A DNA stretch of 64,000 nucleotides. Origin: Streptomyces sp. B1I3 (lineage in GTDB: Bacteria > Actinomycetota > Actinomycetes > Streptomycetales > Streptomycetaceae). Every line of letters starts with the position of its first letter. Position 1 is the stretch's first letter. The notes under the pieces are model-generated. The model was not told the origin of the DNA. It was given only the letters and a program-made list of their open reading frames with translations, and ran no database searches. This document shows positions 8,214-16,668 of this stretch, piece after piece. Location: contig NZ_JAUSYD010000001.1 in NCBI RefSeq assembly GCF_030816615.1, positions 6,036,501-6,100,500 of the forward strand, in the 5' to 3' direction. The translations under genes were made by a program, and so were the position numbers.

Positions 8214-9421
8214 TGGCGGTACCCGCTGAGGAAGCGCCCGATGCGGCTGATCGCCGCGTCCAGGTCGTCGGCCTGGGGCAGGGTGAGGATGCGGAAGTGG
8301 TCCGGGCGCGGCCAGTTGAAGCCGGTGCCCTGCACCACCTGGATCTTCTCGCGCAACAGCAGGTCGAGGACGAACCGCTCGTCGTCGACGATCGGGTGCA
8401 CCTTCGGGTCGATGCGCGGGAAGGCGTACAGCGCGCCCTTCGGCTTGACGCACGACACCCCGGGGATCTCGTTCAACCGCTCCCAGGCCCGGTTGCGCTG
8501 CTCGTGGAGCCTGCCGCCAGGAGCGACCAGTTCCCGGATCGACTGCCGGCCGCCGAGGGCCGCCTGGATCGCGTACTGCGCCGGGGCGTTGGGGCACAGC
8601 CGCATGGAGGCGAGCGTGGTGAGCCCCTCCAGGTAGTTGCGGGCGTGCTGCTGAGGGCCCGACACCACCATCCAGCCCGAGCGGAACCCCGCGACCCGGT
8701 ACGTCTTGGACAGCCCGCTGAAGGTGAGGCAGAGCAGGTCCGGGGCGAGGACCGCCACGCTGTGGTGCTCGGCGTCGTCGTAGAGGATCTGGTCGTAGAT
8801 CTCGTCGGCGAACACCATCAGGCCGTGCCTGCGCGCCAGGTCGAGCATGCCCTCGAGGATCTCGCGCGGGTAGACGGCGCCCGTCGGGTTGTTGGGGTTG
8901 ATGATCACCATGGCCCTGGTGCGGTCGGTGATCTTGGAGGCCATGTCGGCGAGGTCCGGGTTCCAGTCGGCGGCCTCGTCGCAGGTGTAGTGCACGGCCT
9001 TGCCGCCGGCGAGTGTGGTGACGGCGGTCCACAGCGGGTAGTCGGGGCTCGGGATCAAGACCTCGTCGCCGTCCTCCAGCAGCGCCTGGACGGCCATGGA
9101 GATCAGCTCGGAGACACCGTTGCCGAGATAGATGTCGTCGACGTCGACATCGGCCAGACCCATCGCCTGGTAGCGCTGCGCCACGGCGCGGCGCGCGGAG
9201 AGGATGCCGCGCGAGTCGGTGTAGCCGTGTGCCTTGGGGAGCATCCGGATCATGTCCTGGACGATCTCCTCCGGGGCCTCGAAACCGAAGAGCGCCGGAT
9301 TGCCCGTGTTGAGGCGGAGCACGCTGTGGCCCGCCTCCTCCAGGGCGTCGGCCTGTTCGATGACCGGCCCCCGGATCTCGTAACAGACCTCGTTGAGCTT
9401 GCTGGACTGCCGGAATTCCAT
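8210..9421 (-). CDS. alaA: alanine-synthesising aminotransferase AlaA
   Basis: A 403-residue class I PLP aminotransferase that closely follows E. coli AlaA along its whole length: the SSKLNEVCYEIRGPVIEQA start, GNGVSELI, IPSPDYPLWTA, INPNNPTGAVYPREIL, and SGLSKTYRVAGFRSGW with the PLP lysine at about K239. AlaA makes alanine from pyruvate with glutamate as donor. The full length and the intact Asn-176, Asp-206, Tyr-209 and Lys-239 argue for an active enzyme. It is divergent from an HxlR-type regulator, and the shared 86-bp spacer carries two palindromes, so its expression may be controlled by that neighbour. The coupled downstream gene is a C39-like protein. Confidence 0.9.
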   Translation of the reverse strand: MEFRQSSKLNEVCYEIRGPVIEQADALEEAGHSVLRLNTGNPALFGFEAPEEIVQDMIRMLPKAHGYTDSRGILSARRAVAQRYQAMGLADVDVDDIYLGNGVSELISMAVQALLEDGDEVLIPSPDYPLWTAVTTLAGGKAVHYTCDEAADWNPDLADMASKITDRTRAMVIINPNNPTGAVYPREILEGMLDLARRHGLMVFADEIYDQILYDDAEHHSVAVLAPDLLCLTFSGLSKTYRVAGFRSGWMVVSGPQQHARNYLEGLTTLASMRLCPNAPAQYAIQAALGGRQSIRELVAPGGRLHEQRNRAWERLNEIPGVSCVKPKGALYAFPRIDPKVHPIVDDERFVLDLLLREKIQVVQGTGFNWPRPDHFRILTLPQADDLDAAISRIGRFLSGYRQ

Positions 9422-9450
9422 GCGGTGCCTCCCCGACCCGAATTGCGATA

Positions 9451-9500
9451 CTTGGTTTTACCAAGCTGGAGCTTGGAAAGTCCAACAACATGTCTAGACT
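9451..9500 (+). promoter_or_regulatory. two palindromic operators over a leaderless hxlR promoter
   Basis: CTTGG-TTTTA-CCAAG (9451-9465) is followed by TTGGA-AAG-TCCAA (9473-9485). The second palindrome overlaps a -35-like TTGGAA (9473-9478), which is 16 nt from a -10-like TAGACT (9495-9500). The -10 ends 7 nt before ATG 9508, so the predicted transcript starts at or next to the start codon. The palindromes also sit upstream of alaA on the other strand. Binding by the adjacent HxlR protein is inferred. Confidence 0.6.
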
Positions 9501-9507
9501 GCGTCGT

Positions 9508-10191
9508 ATGCCACGTCAGCAGCAGCCAGCAGCACGCCCCGCCCGCCGCCGCAGTTACGACCAGTTCTGCGCCGCCGCCCGGGCCCTCGACTCCGTCGGT
9601 GACCGGTGGACACTGCTGATCGTGCGTGAACTGCTGGCCGGGCCGCGCCGCTACACCGACCTGCACGCCGATCTGCCCGGAGTCAGCACGGACGTACTGG
9701 CCTCCCGGCTCAGGGACATGGAGCAGGGCGGCCTGGCCGTGCGCCGCCGGCTGCCGCCACCGGCCTCCGCCGCCGTGTACGAACTGACCGAGCACGGCCG
9801 AGGCCTGCTGCCGGTCCTCACCGCGCTCGCCGGGTGGGGCGCTCCCGCCCTGACCGAACGCCGCCCCACGGACGCCGTGCGGGCCCACTGGTTCGCCCTG
9901 CCCCTGCTGCGCGCGCTGGACGGCCTCACGCACGCCGGAGTCGTCGAAGTGCGGCTGGACGAAGGGGAGTTCCACTTCCGCACGGGCGTGGACGCGGCAG
10001 CGGGCGACGCCTACGGGTACGGCCCAGCGGCGCATCCGGACGCCTGCGTCGTACTGGACGCGGAGCTCTGCCTGGCGCTGGGCCGCGGTGACCTGACCCT
10101 CGCCCAGGCGGTCGGGGAGGGCAGGGCCCAGGTGCTGGGCGAAGGCCCGCTCGCCGCCGAACTGCGCGGTGGCCGGCCGGCAGGCCCCTGA
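9508..10191 (+). CDS. HxlR-family winged-helix transcriptional regulator
   Basis: A 227-residue protein. The HxlR domain occupies about residues 15-110 (CAAARALDSVGDRWTLLIVREL, then RRYTDLHADLPGVSTDVLASRLRDME as the recognition region). About 100 further residues resemble an SCP2-like sterol-binding fold, a known combination in which the tail may sense a hydrophobic ligand. ATG 9508 is preferred over ATG 9490: neither has a Shine-Dalgarno sequence, but 9508 lies exactly where the TAGACT -10 element would start a leaderless transcript. It is divergent from alaA and probably controls both itself and alaA. No N-terminal cysteine typical of redox-sensing HxlR members is apparent. Confidence 0.85.
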   Translation: MPRQQQPAARPARRRSYDQFCAAARALDSVGDRWTLLIVRELLAGPRRYTDLHADLPGVSTDVLASRLRDMEQGGLAVRRRLPPPASAAVYELTEHGRGLLPVLTALAGWGAPALTERRPTDAVRAHWFALPLLRALDGLTHAGVVEVRLDEGEFHFRTGVDAAAGDAYGYGPAAHPDACVVLDAELCLALGRGDLTLAQAVGEGRAQVLGEGPLAAELRGGRPAGP

Positions 10192-10312
10192 CGGCGGTGG
10201 GGGTAACCCCCGCCCGCCGCACGGTCGTTCGGCTGTCGTGTCCCGGGCGGCGGACTCCACGACGACACGGACGCGGTGCACCGCCCGGCGCCTGCACGGG
10301 CGAGCCCGCGCC

Positions 10313-10678
10313 TCAGTCGGCGGCTGTCTCGCCGTACGCGCCGAAACCGGTGACGACCAGGCCGTCGCGGAAGGTCAGTACCTCGCTCAACCGGCCGCCG
10401 ATCTGGTTGCGGTGGTCGATCACCAGGGAGTCCACACCCGCCCGCACGTCGATCACTTCGAACCTCAGGTCCGGGATCTTCTCCAGCCCGGCCGCCCAGT
10501 ACGCGCGCAGGGCGGCCTTGCCGTGCACGGTGCCTGCCGGATCGCCCGTCAGCCGGGTGATCATGGGCGAACTGAAGCTCACGTCGTCGTGGTGATGCGC
10601 GAGGATGCGGTCCAGATCGTGGGAGTTCCAGTCGTCCTGCCACCGCGCTGCGAACCGGCGGGCCACATCAAGATCCAT
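10313..10678 (-). CDS. SnoaL-like / NTF2-fold protein
   Basis: A 121-residue single-domain protein with the NTF2-like pattern: an N-terminal helix with WQDDWNSHDLDRILAHHHDD, then VSFSSPMI, the HGKAALRAYW helix and C-terminal strands (SLVIDHRNQIGGRLSEVLTF). Members are polyketide cyclases, isomerases or small-ligand binders, and the fold alone does not give the reaction. ATG 10678 is the first sensible start; longer open frames run into the divergent uridine-kinase-like gene. There is no clear Shine-Dalgarno sequence. It stands alone between divergent and convergent neighbours. Confidence 0.75.
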   Translation of the reverse strand: MDLDVARRFAARWQDDWNSHDLDRILAHHHDDVSFSSPMITRLTGDPAGTVHGKAALRAYWAAGLEKIPDLRFEVIDVRAGVDSLVIDHRNQIGGRLSEVLTFRDGLVVTGFGAYGETAAD

Positions 10679-10712
10679 ACCGACCGTGATGCGCCAGGGG
10701 CATGATTGACGG

Positions 10713-11354
10713 GTGCGATTCGAACCGATCACCTGGGAACGGCTGGCCCGATCCCTGGCCGAGCACGCCGACGGCCTCCGGCCGGCCGACGGCGGCCCCT
10801 GGCTGAAGGTCGGCGTCGACGGCGCTCCGGCCGCCCGGCCCGGGGACCAGGCCGCCCGCGTCGCCGAGGCGCTGCGGGCGCGGGGCCGCGCCGTGCTCAC
10901 CATCTCCACCGGCGGCTTCCTGCGCCCGGCGAGTCTGCGCTTCGAGTACGGCAGGGAGGACCCCGACTCCTACGCCGACAGCTGGTTCGACACCGGAGCC
11001 CTGTGGCGCGAGGTGTTCCGCCCGCTGGAGCCGGGCGGCAGCGGCCGGGTCCTGCCCGACCTCTGGGACCCTGTGACGGACCGGGCGACCCGGAGCCCGT
11101 ACCGGACGCTGCCGGAGGGCGGGGTGCTGATCCTGCACGGCCCGTTGCTCCTCGGGCACTGGTTCCCCTTCGACCTCAGCGTCCATATCGGCCTCTCTCC
11201 GGGTGCGCTGCGACGGCGTACGGAGGAGGGCGAGCAGTGGACGCTGCCGGCCTTCGCACGGTACGAGGACGAGGTGGCGCCGGCCGACCGCGCGGATGTG
11301 ACCGTACGCGCCGACGATCCGAACCACCCGGCGTGGACCGGGCCGGGAACCTGA
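10713..11354 (+). CDS. uridine-kinase-like protein with a degenerate P-loop
   Basis: A 213-residue protein that follows the Streptomyces uridine/cytidine kinase-like layout: a KVGVDG strand, then helix, VLTISTGGFLRPASLRFEYGR, a DSYADSWFD region, VLILHGPLLLGH and a C-terminal DPNHPAW tail. The phosphate-binding loop reads GVDGAPAARPGDQA instead of the usual GxxGxGK(S/T), so the Walker A lysine is missing. It may have lost kinase activity, or it may bind nucleosides for another purpose. The GTG 10713 start has no strong Shine-Dalgarno sequence. A strong hairpin follows 32 nt after the stop. Confidence 0.65.
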   Translation: MRFEPITWERLARSLAEHADGLRPADGGPWLKVGVDGAPAARPGDQAARVAEALRARGRAVLTISTGGFLRPASLRFEYGREDPDSYADSWFDTGALWREVFRPLEPGGSGRVLPDLWDPVTDRATRSPYRTLPEGGVLILHGPLLLGHWFPFDLSVHIGLSPGALRRRTEEGEQWTLPAFARYEDEVAPADRADVTVRADDPNHPAWTGPGT

Positions 11355-11386
11355 GCCTCTCGTCCGCGTCCTGGGGCGTCCGCATC

Positions 11387-11408
11387 CTCCTGGGCCCGTG
11401 CCCAGGAG
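11387..11408. terminator. 9-bp hairpin terminator after the uridine-kinase-like gene
   Basis: CTCCTGGGC and GCCCAGGAG pair perfectly around a CCGT loop. It lies in the 307-bp space between two convergent genes and has no U tract. Confidence 0.6.
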
Positions 11409-11453
11409 CCGCAACCTCGCCGCGTCGCCTTCGGCTGCCGGGGCTCCATCCCC

Positions 11454-11489
11454 GGGCTCTCCCGGCTTCGCTCCAGCAGGGGAGAGCCC
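11454..11489. terminator. second convergent hairpin, facing psuK
   Basis: GGGCTCTCCC (11454-11463) pairs with GGGAGAGCCC (11480-11489) over a 16-nt loop. Together with the hairpin at 11387 it fills the 11355-11661 gap. I see nothing else in that gap: no credible ORF and no RNA gene. Confidence 0.45.
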
Positions 11490-11661
11490 GACCGCGCCTT
11501 CCTCCGCCTCGCGTTGCACGATTCCAGGCCCGCCCCTTGGTCCGGTCCGATCGATGACGAAGAACCCGGGCGCATCCGCTCCGACCCGGCCTGCACCGGG
11601 CTCCCGGCGTCCGGGCTTCCGGCGTCGGCGTCCGGGTCGGCCGGACGGAAGACCCCGGCCG

Positions 11662-12564
11662 TCAGGGGCGGGGCCCCGGGCGGCCGCCGACCAGGGAGAC
11701 CGCCTCGGCCCCTGCCCGGCAGCCCTCCGTGGCGGCCGCCGCCTCGTCCGCCCCCGCGATCAGGGCCGCGAGGAATCCGCCGGTGAAGGCGTCCCCCGCG
11801 CCCGTCGAGTCCACCGGGTCCCGGACGTCCGCCGCCGGGACGCGTGCGGTCACCGCGCCCCCGGCCGCGAGCAGGACGCCCAGGTCCCCGAGGGTCACGG
11901 CGACCCGGCCGGCGTGCCGGCTCAGCTTGGCCGCGGCGTCGGCCGGGTCCGGCAGCCCGGTCAGCTCCCGGGCCTCGTCCGCGTTGGGCAGGAGCAGGTC
12001 CACGCCCTCGACCAGGTCGAGGAAGGAGGCTGCCCCCAGCTCCGAGAGGAAGCCCGCCGAGGCAGGGTCCACGCTCACCGGGACACCGCGCCGACGGGCT
12101 TCCCGGATGGCGAGGAGAGCCGTCGCCCGGCTCGTCGGCGCGAAGAGGAGGTAGCCGGACACATGGAGCCGGGCGACACCGTCGAGCAGTGGCGTCGACC
12201 AGTCGCCGGGGGCCAGCCGCAGGACGGCCCCGGCATCGGTGAGGAAGGTGCGCTGGGCCGAGGGGTCGACCAGGGCCACCACGGTTCCGGTCGGCACCTC
12301 CTCGTCCACGGCCAGCAGCGGACGTACGCCCGCCCGCCGCAGCGCGTCCGCGTGCCAGTCCGCGGACCCGGCCCCGGCCCGTGCGAGCAGCCGTACGTCA
12401 CGGCAGCCCGAACGCGCCGCCCAGCACGCGACGTTGGCGCCCGCTCCGCCCGGCAGCGTACGGATGCTCGCCGGCGTGTCCGTGCCGTGGGCCGGCGTCC
12501 GGCTGTGGCGTACGACGACATCGGTGACCACCTCCCCGACGACGAGCAGGGCGCCCCCGGTCAC
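11662..12564 (-). CDS. psuK: pseudouridine kinase, PfkB family
   Basis: A 300-residue ribokinase/PfkB sugar kinase. It has the first PfkB signature region (PGGAGANVACWAARSG) and the second with the catalytic base (DSTGAGDAFTGGFLAAL, about residue 250). The PfkB family phosphorylates many sugars and nucleosides. The pseudouridine assignment rests on its position: GTG 12564 overlaps the TGA of psuG by 4 nt. In known pathways PsuK makes pseudouridine-5'-phosphate, which PsuG splits to uracil and ribose-5-phosphate. Family certain, substrate inferred. Confidence 0.82.
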   Translation of the reverse strand: MTGGALLVVGEVVTDVVVRHSRTPAHGTDTPASIRTLPGGAGANVACWAARSGCRDVRLLARAGAGSADWHADALRRAGVRPLLAVDEEVPTGTVVALVDPSAQRTFLTDAGAVLRLAPGDWSTPLLDGVARLHVSGYLLFAPTSRATALLAIREARRRGVPVSVDPASAGFLSELGAASFLDLVEGVDLLLPNADEARELTGLPDPADAAAKLSRHAGRVAVTLGDLGVLLAAGGAVTARVPAADVRDPVDSTGAGDAFTGGFLAALIAGADEAAAATEGCRAGAEAVSLVGGRPGPRP

Positions 12565-13511
12565 CGGGCGGCCGCCGAGGCGATGAGGCCGGCGAGCCGC
12601 ACGTTGCCGCGTACGGCCGCGAGGTTGGCCTCCAGTGACGCCCCGCCGGTCTCCCGCGTCAGGTACGCCAGGAGGAACGGCGTGACGGCCTGCCCCACGA
12701 CCCCGTGCTCCCGGCAGGCGTCCAGGGCCTGGGCGAGCACCCGGTCGTGCACGACCGGGTCCAACTGCTCCGCCTCCGGTACGGGGTTGGCGACGATCAG
12801 TGCCGCAGGCGGGCCGCCCAGCGCCGCCCGGGCCCGCATCACCTCCACCACCTCCCGCGGCGTACCGGCCGTCCAGTCCACGGGTTCGCCCGAGCTGCTC
12901 AGGTAGAAGCCGGGGAACTCCGCCGTGCCGTAACCGAGCACGCCGACGCCGAGGGTCTCCAGGCGCTGCAGCGTGGCAGGCACGTCCAGGATCGACTTCA
13001 CGCCGGCGCACACCACCGTGATGCCGGTCCGGGCGAGCAGGCGGAGATCCGCGGATTCGTCCTGGGTGTCCGTCCACTCCCGGTGTACGCCGCCGAGGCC
13101 GCCCGTCGCGAAGACCTCCAGGCCCGCCCGCGCGGCCAGGAACGCCGTCGCGGAGACGGTCGTCGCCCCGCTCGCGCCCAGCGCCAGCGCCGGTGCGAGG
13201 TCGCGGTGACCCAGCTTCCGCATCGCCGGGTCCTCGGCGACCCGCTCCAACTGCGCGGCCGTCAGGCCCACGTGCGCCCGGCCGTCCAGTACGGCGATCG
13301 TGGCGGGCACGGCTCCCGCCGCGCGTACGAGCTCTTCGAGCTCCCGCGCGACCGCCAGGTTGCGGGGGCGGGGCAGGCCGTGCGAGATGATCGTCGACTC
13401 CAGGGCGACGACGGGCCGGTGCCGGTCCAGGGCGTCCCGGACCTCGGCGGCGAGGACGGGGGAGTGGCGGCCGGTGTCCCGAGGGGCAGGTGCCGAGGGG
13501 TTGGTGGGCAT
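12561..13511 (-). CDS. psuG: pseudouridine-5'-phosphate glycosidase
   Basis: A 316-residue protein with the PsuG hallmarks: ALESTIISHGLPRPRN (Glu-38), TIAVLDGRAHVGLT, the MRKLGHRDL lysine (about K99), ATGGLGGVHR, VVCAGVKSILDV with the lysine that forms the covalent sugar adduct (about K172), and ANPVPEAEQLD. It breaks the C-C glycosidic bond of pseudouridine-5'-phosphate, releasing uracil and ribose-5-phosphate. ATG 13511 has a GGGATGGGG-like Shine-Dalgarno region. It lies between an MFS transporter gene (44 nt upstream) and psuK (overlapping), so the three probably form one operon. Confidence 0.92.
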   Translation of the reverse strand: MPTNPSAPAPRDTGRHSPVLAAEVRDALDRHRPVVALESTIISHGLPRPRNLAVARELEELVRAAGAVPATIAVLDGRAHVGLTAAQLERVAEDPAMRKLGHRDLAPALALGASGATTVSATAFLAARAGLEVFATGGLGGVHREWTDTQDESADLRLLARTGITVVCAGVKSILDVPATLQRLETLGVGVLGYGTAEFPGFYLSSSGEPVDWTAGTPREVVEVMRARAALGGPPAALIVANPVPEAEQLDPVVHDRVLAQALDACREHGVVGQAVTPFLLAYLTRETGGASLEANLAAVRGNVRLAGLIASAAAR

Positions 13512-13555
13512 GCCCCATCCCTGTCGCGGGCACGGTGGCCGCAAACCCGGAGGGA

Positions 13556-14851
13556 CTAATCGCGCCGGCCGGGCAGACCCTTCCCGGCCACCGCGGCCGG
13601 CCGGTCGGCCGCCCGCCGCAGGGCGAGGGACGCCATCGGGAGCAGCAGGCAGGCGGCGGCCGCGTTCAGCCAGCCGTAACCGAACCGGGAAACGACCACT
13701 CCGGCGACCGCGCCTCCGACGCCCGCCGCCGTGTTCATCGTCAGGTCGGAGAGACCCTGGACGGCGGCGCGGGCGGCCTGTGGGACGGAGTCGGTGAGCA
13801 GGGCCGAACCGGCGACCAGACCGGCCGACCAGCCGAGGCCGAGGACGAACAGGCCCGCGGCGGTCCGGCCGTGCCCGCCGCCGGACGTGCCGGCCAGCAG
13901 CGCGGCGCAGCACAGCAGGCCGGCGGCGAGGCCGATGACGGCCGGCCGCCCGACCCGGTCGGTGAGCCGGCCCATCACGGGGGAGAAGGCGTACATGCCG
14001 GCGATGTGACCGCTGATGACCAGGCCGACGAGCTGGAGGCCCGCGCCGTGGTGCCCCAGGTGCACGGGAGTCATGACCATGATCGAGACCATGGTGGTGT
14101 GGGACACGGCGACGGTCACCAGCGCCAGCCTGGCCATCGGCGAGGCCCGCACCGCCGCGATGCCGGCCCGCAGCGAGCGGTGCTCCGGGCCGGTCTCCTG
14201 CGGGGCCAGGGCCCGGGCGGTGAGCAGCGGGTCGGGACGCAGCAGCACGGCGACCAGGAGGCCGGTGAGCAGGAAGATCGCCGCCGCCCAGGCGAACGGG
14301 CCGGCCGTCTCGGGCACCGACGTGTCCCGGAAGACCCGGCCCGCGGGCGCCGCGATGTTGGGGCCGAGTACCGAACCGATCGTGGTCGCCCAGATGACGG
14401 TCGAGATCGCCCGGCCCCGGCGGTCCGGCGCGGCCAGGTCGGCCGCGGCGAACCTGGCCTGGAGGTTGGCCGATGAGCCGGCGCCGAAACCCGCCATGCC
14501 GAGGAGCAGCAGCGGGAAGCTGCCCACCATGGTGGCGGTCACCACCAGCAGTGCGCCGGCAGCCCCGACGAGATAGGCGAGGACGAGCCCGGGGCGCCGG
14601 CCCCGCGAGGCCATCAGCGCGGCGAGCGGCAGCGACAACAGTGCCGTCCCCGCGACCGACGCGGTCGGCGCGAGCCCGGACAGGGCCTCGGAGCCGCTCA
14701 CCTCCGTCGCCAGGACCGGGGCCAGGGCGATCCCGACGGGCACGCCGAGCCCGCCGAGTATCTGGCTGAGGATGAGGACGGCGGAGGTCCTGCGCTGCAG
14801 CGCGGGCAGGTCGGCGGCCGTGACAGGGGTGGCGGGGAGGGCGGTCGTCAC
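13556..14851 (-). CDS. MFS transporter, first gene of the pseudouridine operon
   Basis: A 431-residue protein with about 12 hydrophobic segments and MFS loop motifs (ASRGRRPGLVLAYLVG between helices 2 and 3, GRLTDRVGRPAVIG at the matching place of the second half). The GTG start at 14851 has no clear ribosome binding site. It reads in the same direction as psuG and psuK and is separated by 44 nt. Uptake of pseudouridine or another nucleoside is inferred only from this context; an efflux function would fit the sequence equally well. Confidence 0.8.
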   Translation of the reverse strand: MTTALPATPVTAADLPALQRRTSAVLILSQILGGLGVPVGIALAPVLATEVSGSEALSGLAPTASVAGTALLSLPLAALMASRGRRPGLVLAYLVGAAGALLVVTATMVGSFPLLLLGMAGFGAGSSANLQARFAAADLAAPDRRGRAISTVIWATTIGSVLGPNIAAPAGRVFRDTSVPETAGPFAWAAAIFLLTGLLVAVLLRPDPLLTARALAPQETGPEHRSLRAGIAAVRASPMARLALVTVAVSHTTMVSIMVMTPVHLGHHGAGLQLVGLVISGHIAGMYAFSPVMGRLTDRVGRPAVIGLAAGLLCCAALLAGTSGGGHGRTAAGLFVLGLGWSAGLVAGSALLTDSVPQAARAAVQGLSDLTMNTAAGVGGAVAGVVVSRFGYGWLNAAAACLLLPMASLALRRAADRPAAVAGKGLPGRRD

Positions 14852-14956
14852 CGCCGCAGTGTTTCAGGCCGTACGTCCGTGCGACACCGAGTTCGGCCGG
14901 CGCGCGCGCGGCGGGCGTCCCCCGGGCAGAAGACGATCTCCGGCCTGGGGATGACA

Positions 14957-15004
14957 CCGACGACCCCCGGCCCGGTGAGCGCCCGACGACCCCCGGCCCG
15001 GTGA
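14957..15004. repeat. 22-bp direct repeat upstream of the MFS gene
   Basis: Two exact 22-bp copies (14957-14978 and 14983-15004) begin CCGACGACCCCCGGCC and end CGGTGA, with a 26-bp period. They lie about 105-150 bp upstream of the MFS start, inside the 251-bp gap that ends at ogt. The near-helical spacing (2.5 turns) could suit a regulator, but slippage is an equally simple explanation. Confidence 0.6.
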
Positions 15005-15102
15005 TCGCACGGACCGGACGCCGCCGGGCCAGCCCTCCGGGAGTACTGCGGCGCTGTGGTCCACGTTCTCGGAGCGTACTGCGGCGGCGCTCTCGGCCGG
15101 CC

Positions 15103-15648
15103 CTAGAACAAGGGCTGGGGAAGTATCCCCTCGAGCGCCAGCAGCTGCCGTTTGGTCTCCAGTCCCCCGCCGAACCCGCCCAGCCCTCCGCCGCTCTCCA
15201 CCACCCGGTGGCACGGCACCACGACGGGGAGGGGGTTGGAGCCCATGGCGGCTCCCACGGCCTGGGCGGCCCCCGGCTGCCCCACCCGGTCTGCCAGGTC
15301 CCCGTAACCGACGACCGTCCCGTACGGCACGCCGGCCGCCAGCTCCCGGAGCACCTCGCGGTTGAAGCCGGAGGACAGCGACCAGTCCAGGGCCAGCGAG
15401 AACTCCCGCAGCCCGCCCGCGAAGTAGGCCGTGAGCTGGCGCACCGGCTCGGCGAGCCGGCCGGAGCCGGGCGCGCGAACAGGCTCCGTGCCCAGCCGCG
15501 TCCGCAGCCGGCCGAGCGCCTGCTCCCGGACGGCGGGACGCGCGTGGAAGACCACGCTCACCAGGCCCCTGGCGGTCGCGGCGAGCAGGAGCGGCCCGAT
15601 GCCGCTCTCCACGACGGACCACTCCACGCCCTGCTCCTCGTCGTCCAT
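15103..15648 (-). CDS. ogt: methylated-DNA--protein-cysteine methyltransferase
   Basis: A 181-residue O6-alkylguanine-DNA alkyltransferase. The suicide cysteine is in VVVPCHRVV (about C146). The helix-turn-helix region (VPYGTVVGYGDLADRVGQPGAAQAVGAAM) and the trailing GGFGGGLETKRQLLALEG are complete. It transfers alkyl groups from O6-alkylguanine to itself in one step. ATG 15648 has GGTGG 6 nt upstream. It is downstream of the glycerophosphodiesterase gene on the same strand with an 81-nt gap. Confidence 0.92.
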   Translation of the reverse strand: MDDEEQGVEWSVVESGIGPLLLAATARGLVSVVFHARPAVREQALGRLRTRLGTEPVRAPGSGRLAEPVRQLTAYFAGGLREFSLALDWSLSSGFNREVLRELAAGVPYGTVVGYGDLADRVGQPGAAQAVGAAMGSNPLPVVVPCHRVVESGGGLGGFGGGLETKRQLLALEGILPQPLF

Positions 15649-15729
15649 GCGGCCACCGTACGGCCGGGCACCGACAGTCAGGCCCGGCCGCGGGGCGATC
15701 CGCCGGGGCCCGTGGGCCGCCACGCGCCG

Positions 15730-16602
15730 TCAGCGGGTGGCGTCCCGGACGACGTCGGGCTTGTCGGTGATGATGCCGTCGACACCGAAGCCCGCCACCT
15801 CCACCGCCTCGGCCGCGTCGTCGACCGTCCAGGTGTTCACCCGGAGCGGCTTCCCGTGGGCGCCCTTCAGCTTCTGGACCGAGGCGACGTAATCGGCGCC
15901 GATCGTCTCGTACGACGGATTGATCTGGTCGGTGAACGCCGCGTACGAGGGCAGATCGGCCACCGCCGGGGTGCCGAGGAAGCCCGTGACGACGTCGGGA
16001 CGCTGCGCGTGGACGGTTTTCACACTCTCTGCACCGAAGCTCTGGACGACCAGCCGGTGTGTGACGTGCTCGCGGTCCAGCCAGCCCTCCTTGCGCAGGA
16101 TCCGCAGGATCTCCTTCTCGATCCCCGGATGGATCTCGGGGCTCTTGATCTCCAGGAGCAACTTCTGGCGGTTGCGTTCGACGCGGCGCAGGTACTGGGT
16201 CAGCGTCGGCACCCGGGCGCCCGCGTACCGGGCGCCGAACCAGCTGCCCGCGTCGAGTCGCGCGATCTCGGCCGCGGTGAAGTCCTTGACCGCCCAGGGG
16301 GCGCGGTCGGGGTAGACCTCCTCCGCGTCCGTTGTGCGCTCCAGGCCGGTGTCGTGCACCACGACCAGCACACCGTCCCTGGTGAGCTGCACGTCGTTCT
16401 CCACCCAGGCGATGCCCAGGTCGCCGGCCGCGTCGACGGCCGCCAGGGTGTTCTCCGGGGCGTAGGCCGAGGCGCCGCGGTGGGCGAGGACCACCGGGGC
16501 GGAGCGGTCGTCCGAGGCATGCGTCCGGGGGGCGGGCAGCAGGACGCAGCCGCCGAGCAGGGCGGCGACGGCGGCGGAGACGGTTGCTGTGCGTACGGAC
16601 AC
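15730..16602 (-). CDS. glpQ2: secreted glycerophosphodiester phosphodiesterase (GlpQ2-type)
   Basis: A 290-residue enzyme. It has a short signal peptide ending in a lipobox-like LLGGC (Cys-19), so it is exported and perhaps lipid-anchored. The GDPD core is intact: AHRGASAYAPENT (His-41, Glu-50), WVENDVQLTRDGVLVVVHD (Glu-68, Asp-70, His-83) and the C-terminal VNTWTVDD and DGIITDKPD blocks. It hydrolyses glycerophosphodiesters to glycerol-3-phosphate, a phosphate source. GTG 16602 has AAGGAG 5 nt upstream. A PHO-box-like direct repeat lies about 70 nt upstream. I recall S. coelicolor glpQ2 being PhoP-controlled at the matching locus. Confidence 0.88.
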   Translation of the reverse strand: MSVRTATVSAAVAALLGGCVLLPAPRTHASDDRSAPVVLAHRGASAYAPENTLAAVDAAGDLGIAWVENDVQLTRDGVLVVVHDTGLERTTDAEEVYPDRAPWAVKDFTAAEIARLDAGSWFGARYAGARVPTLTQYLRRVERNRQKLLLEIKSPEIHPGIEKEILRILRKEGWLDREHVTHRLVVQSFGAESVKTVHAQRPDVVTGFLGTPAVADLPSYAAFTDQINPSYETIGADYVASVQKLKGAHGKPLRVNTWTVDDAAEAVEVAGFGVDGIITDKPDVVRDATR

Positions 16603-16668
16603 GTGTACTCCTTGCGTCGGGATCCGGCACGCAGAAGGGGCGCAGCCGGTGTCCGACGGGCGGCAGGG

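Noticed and set aside
15043..15086. Two copies of GTACTGCGGCG 33 bp apart upstream of the MFS gene
   Set aside because: They are short and GC-rich, and a chance repeat is likely in this composition.
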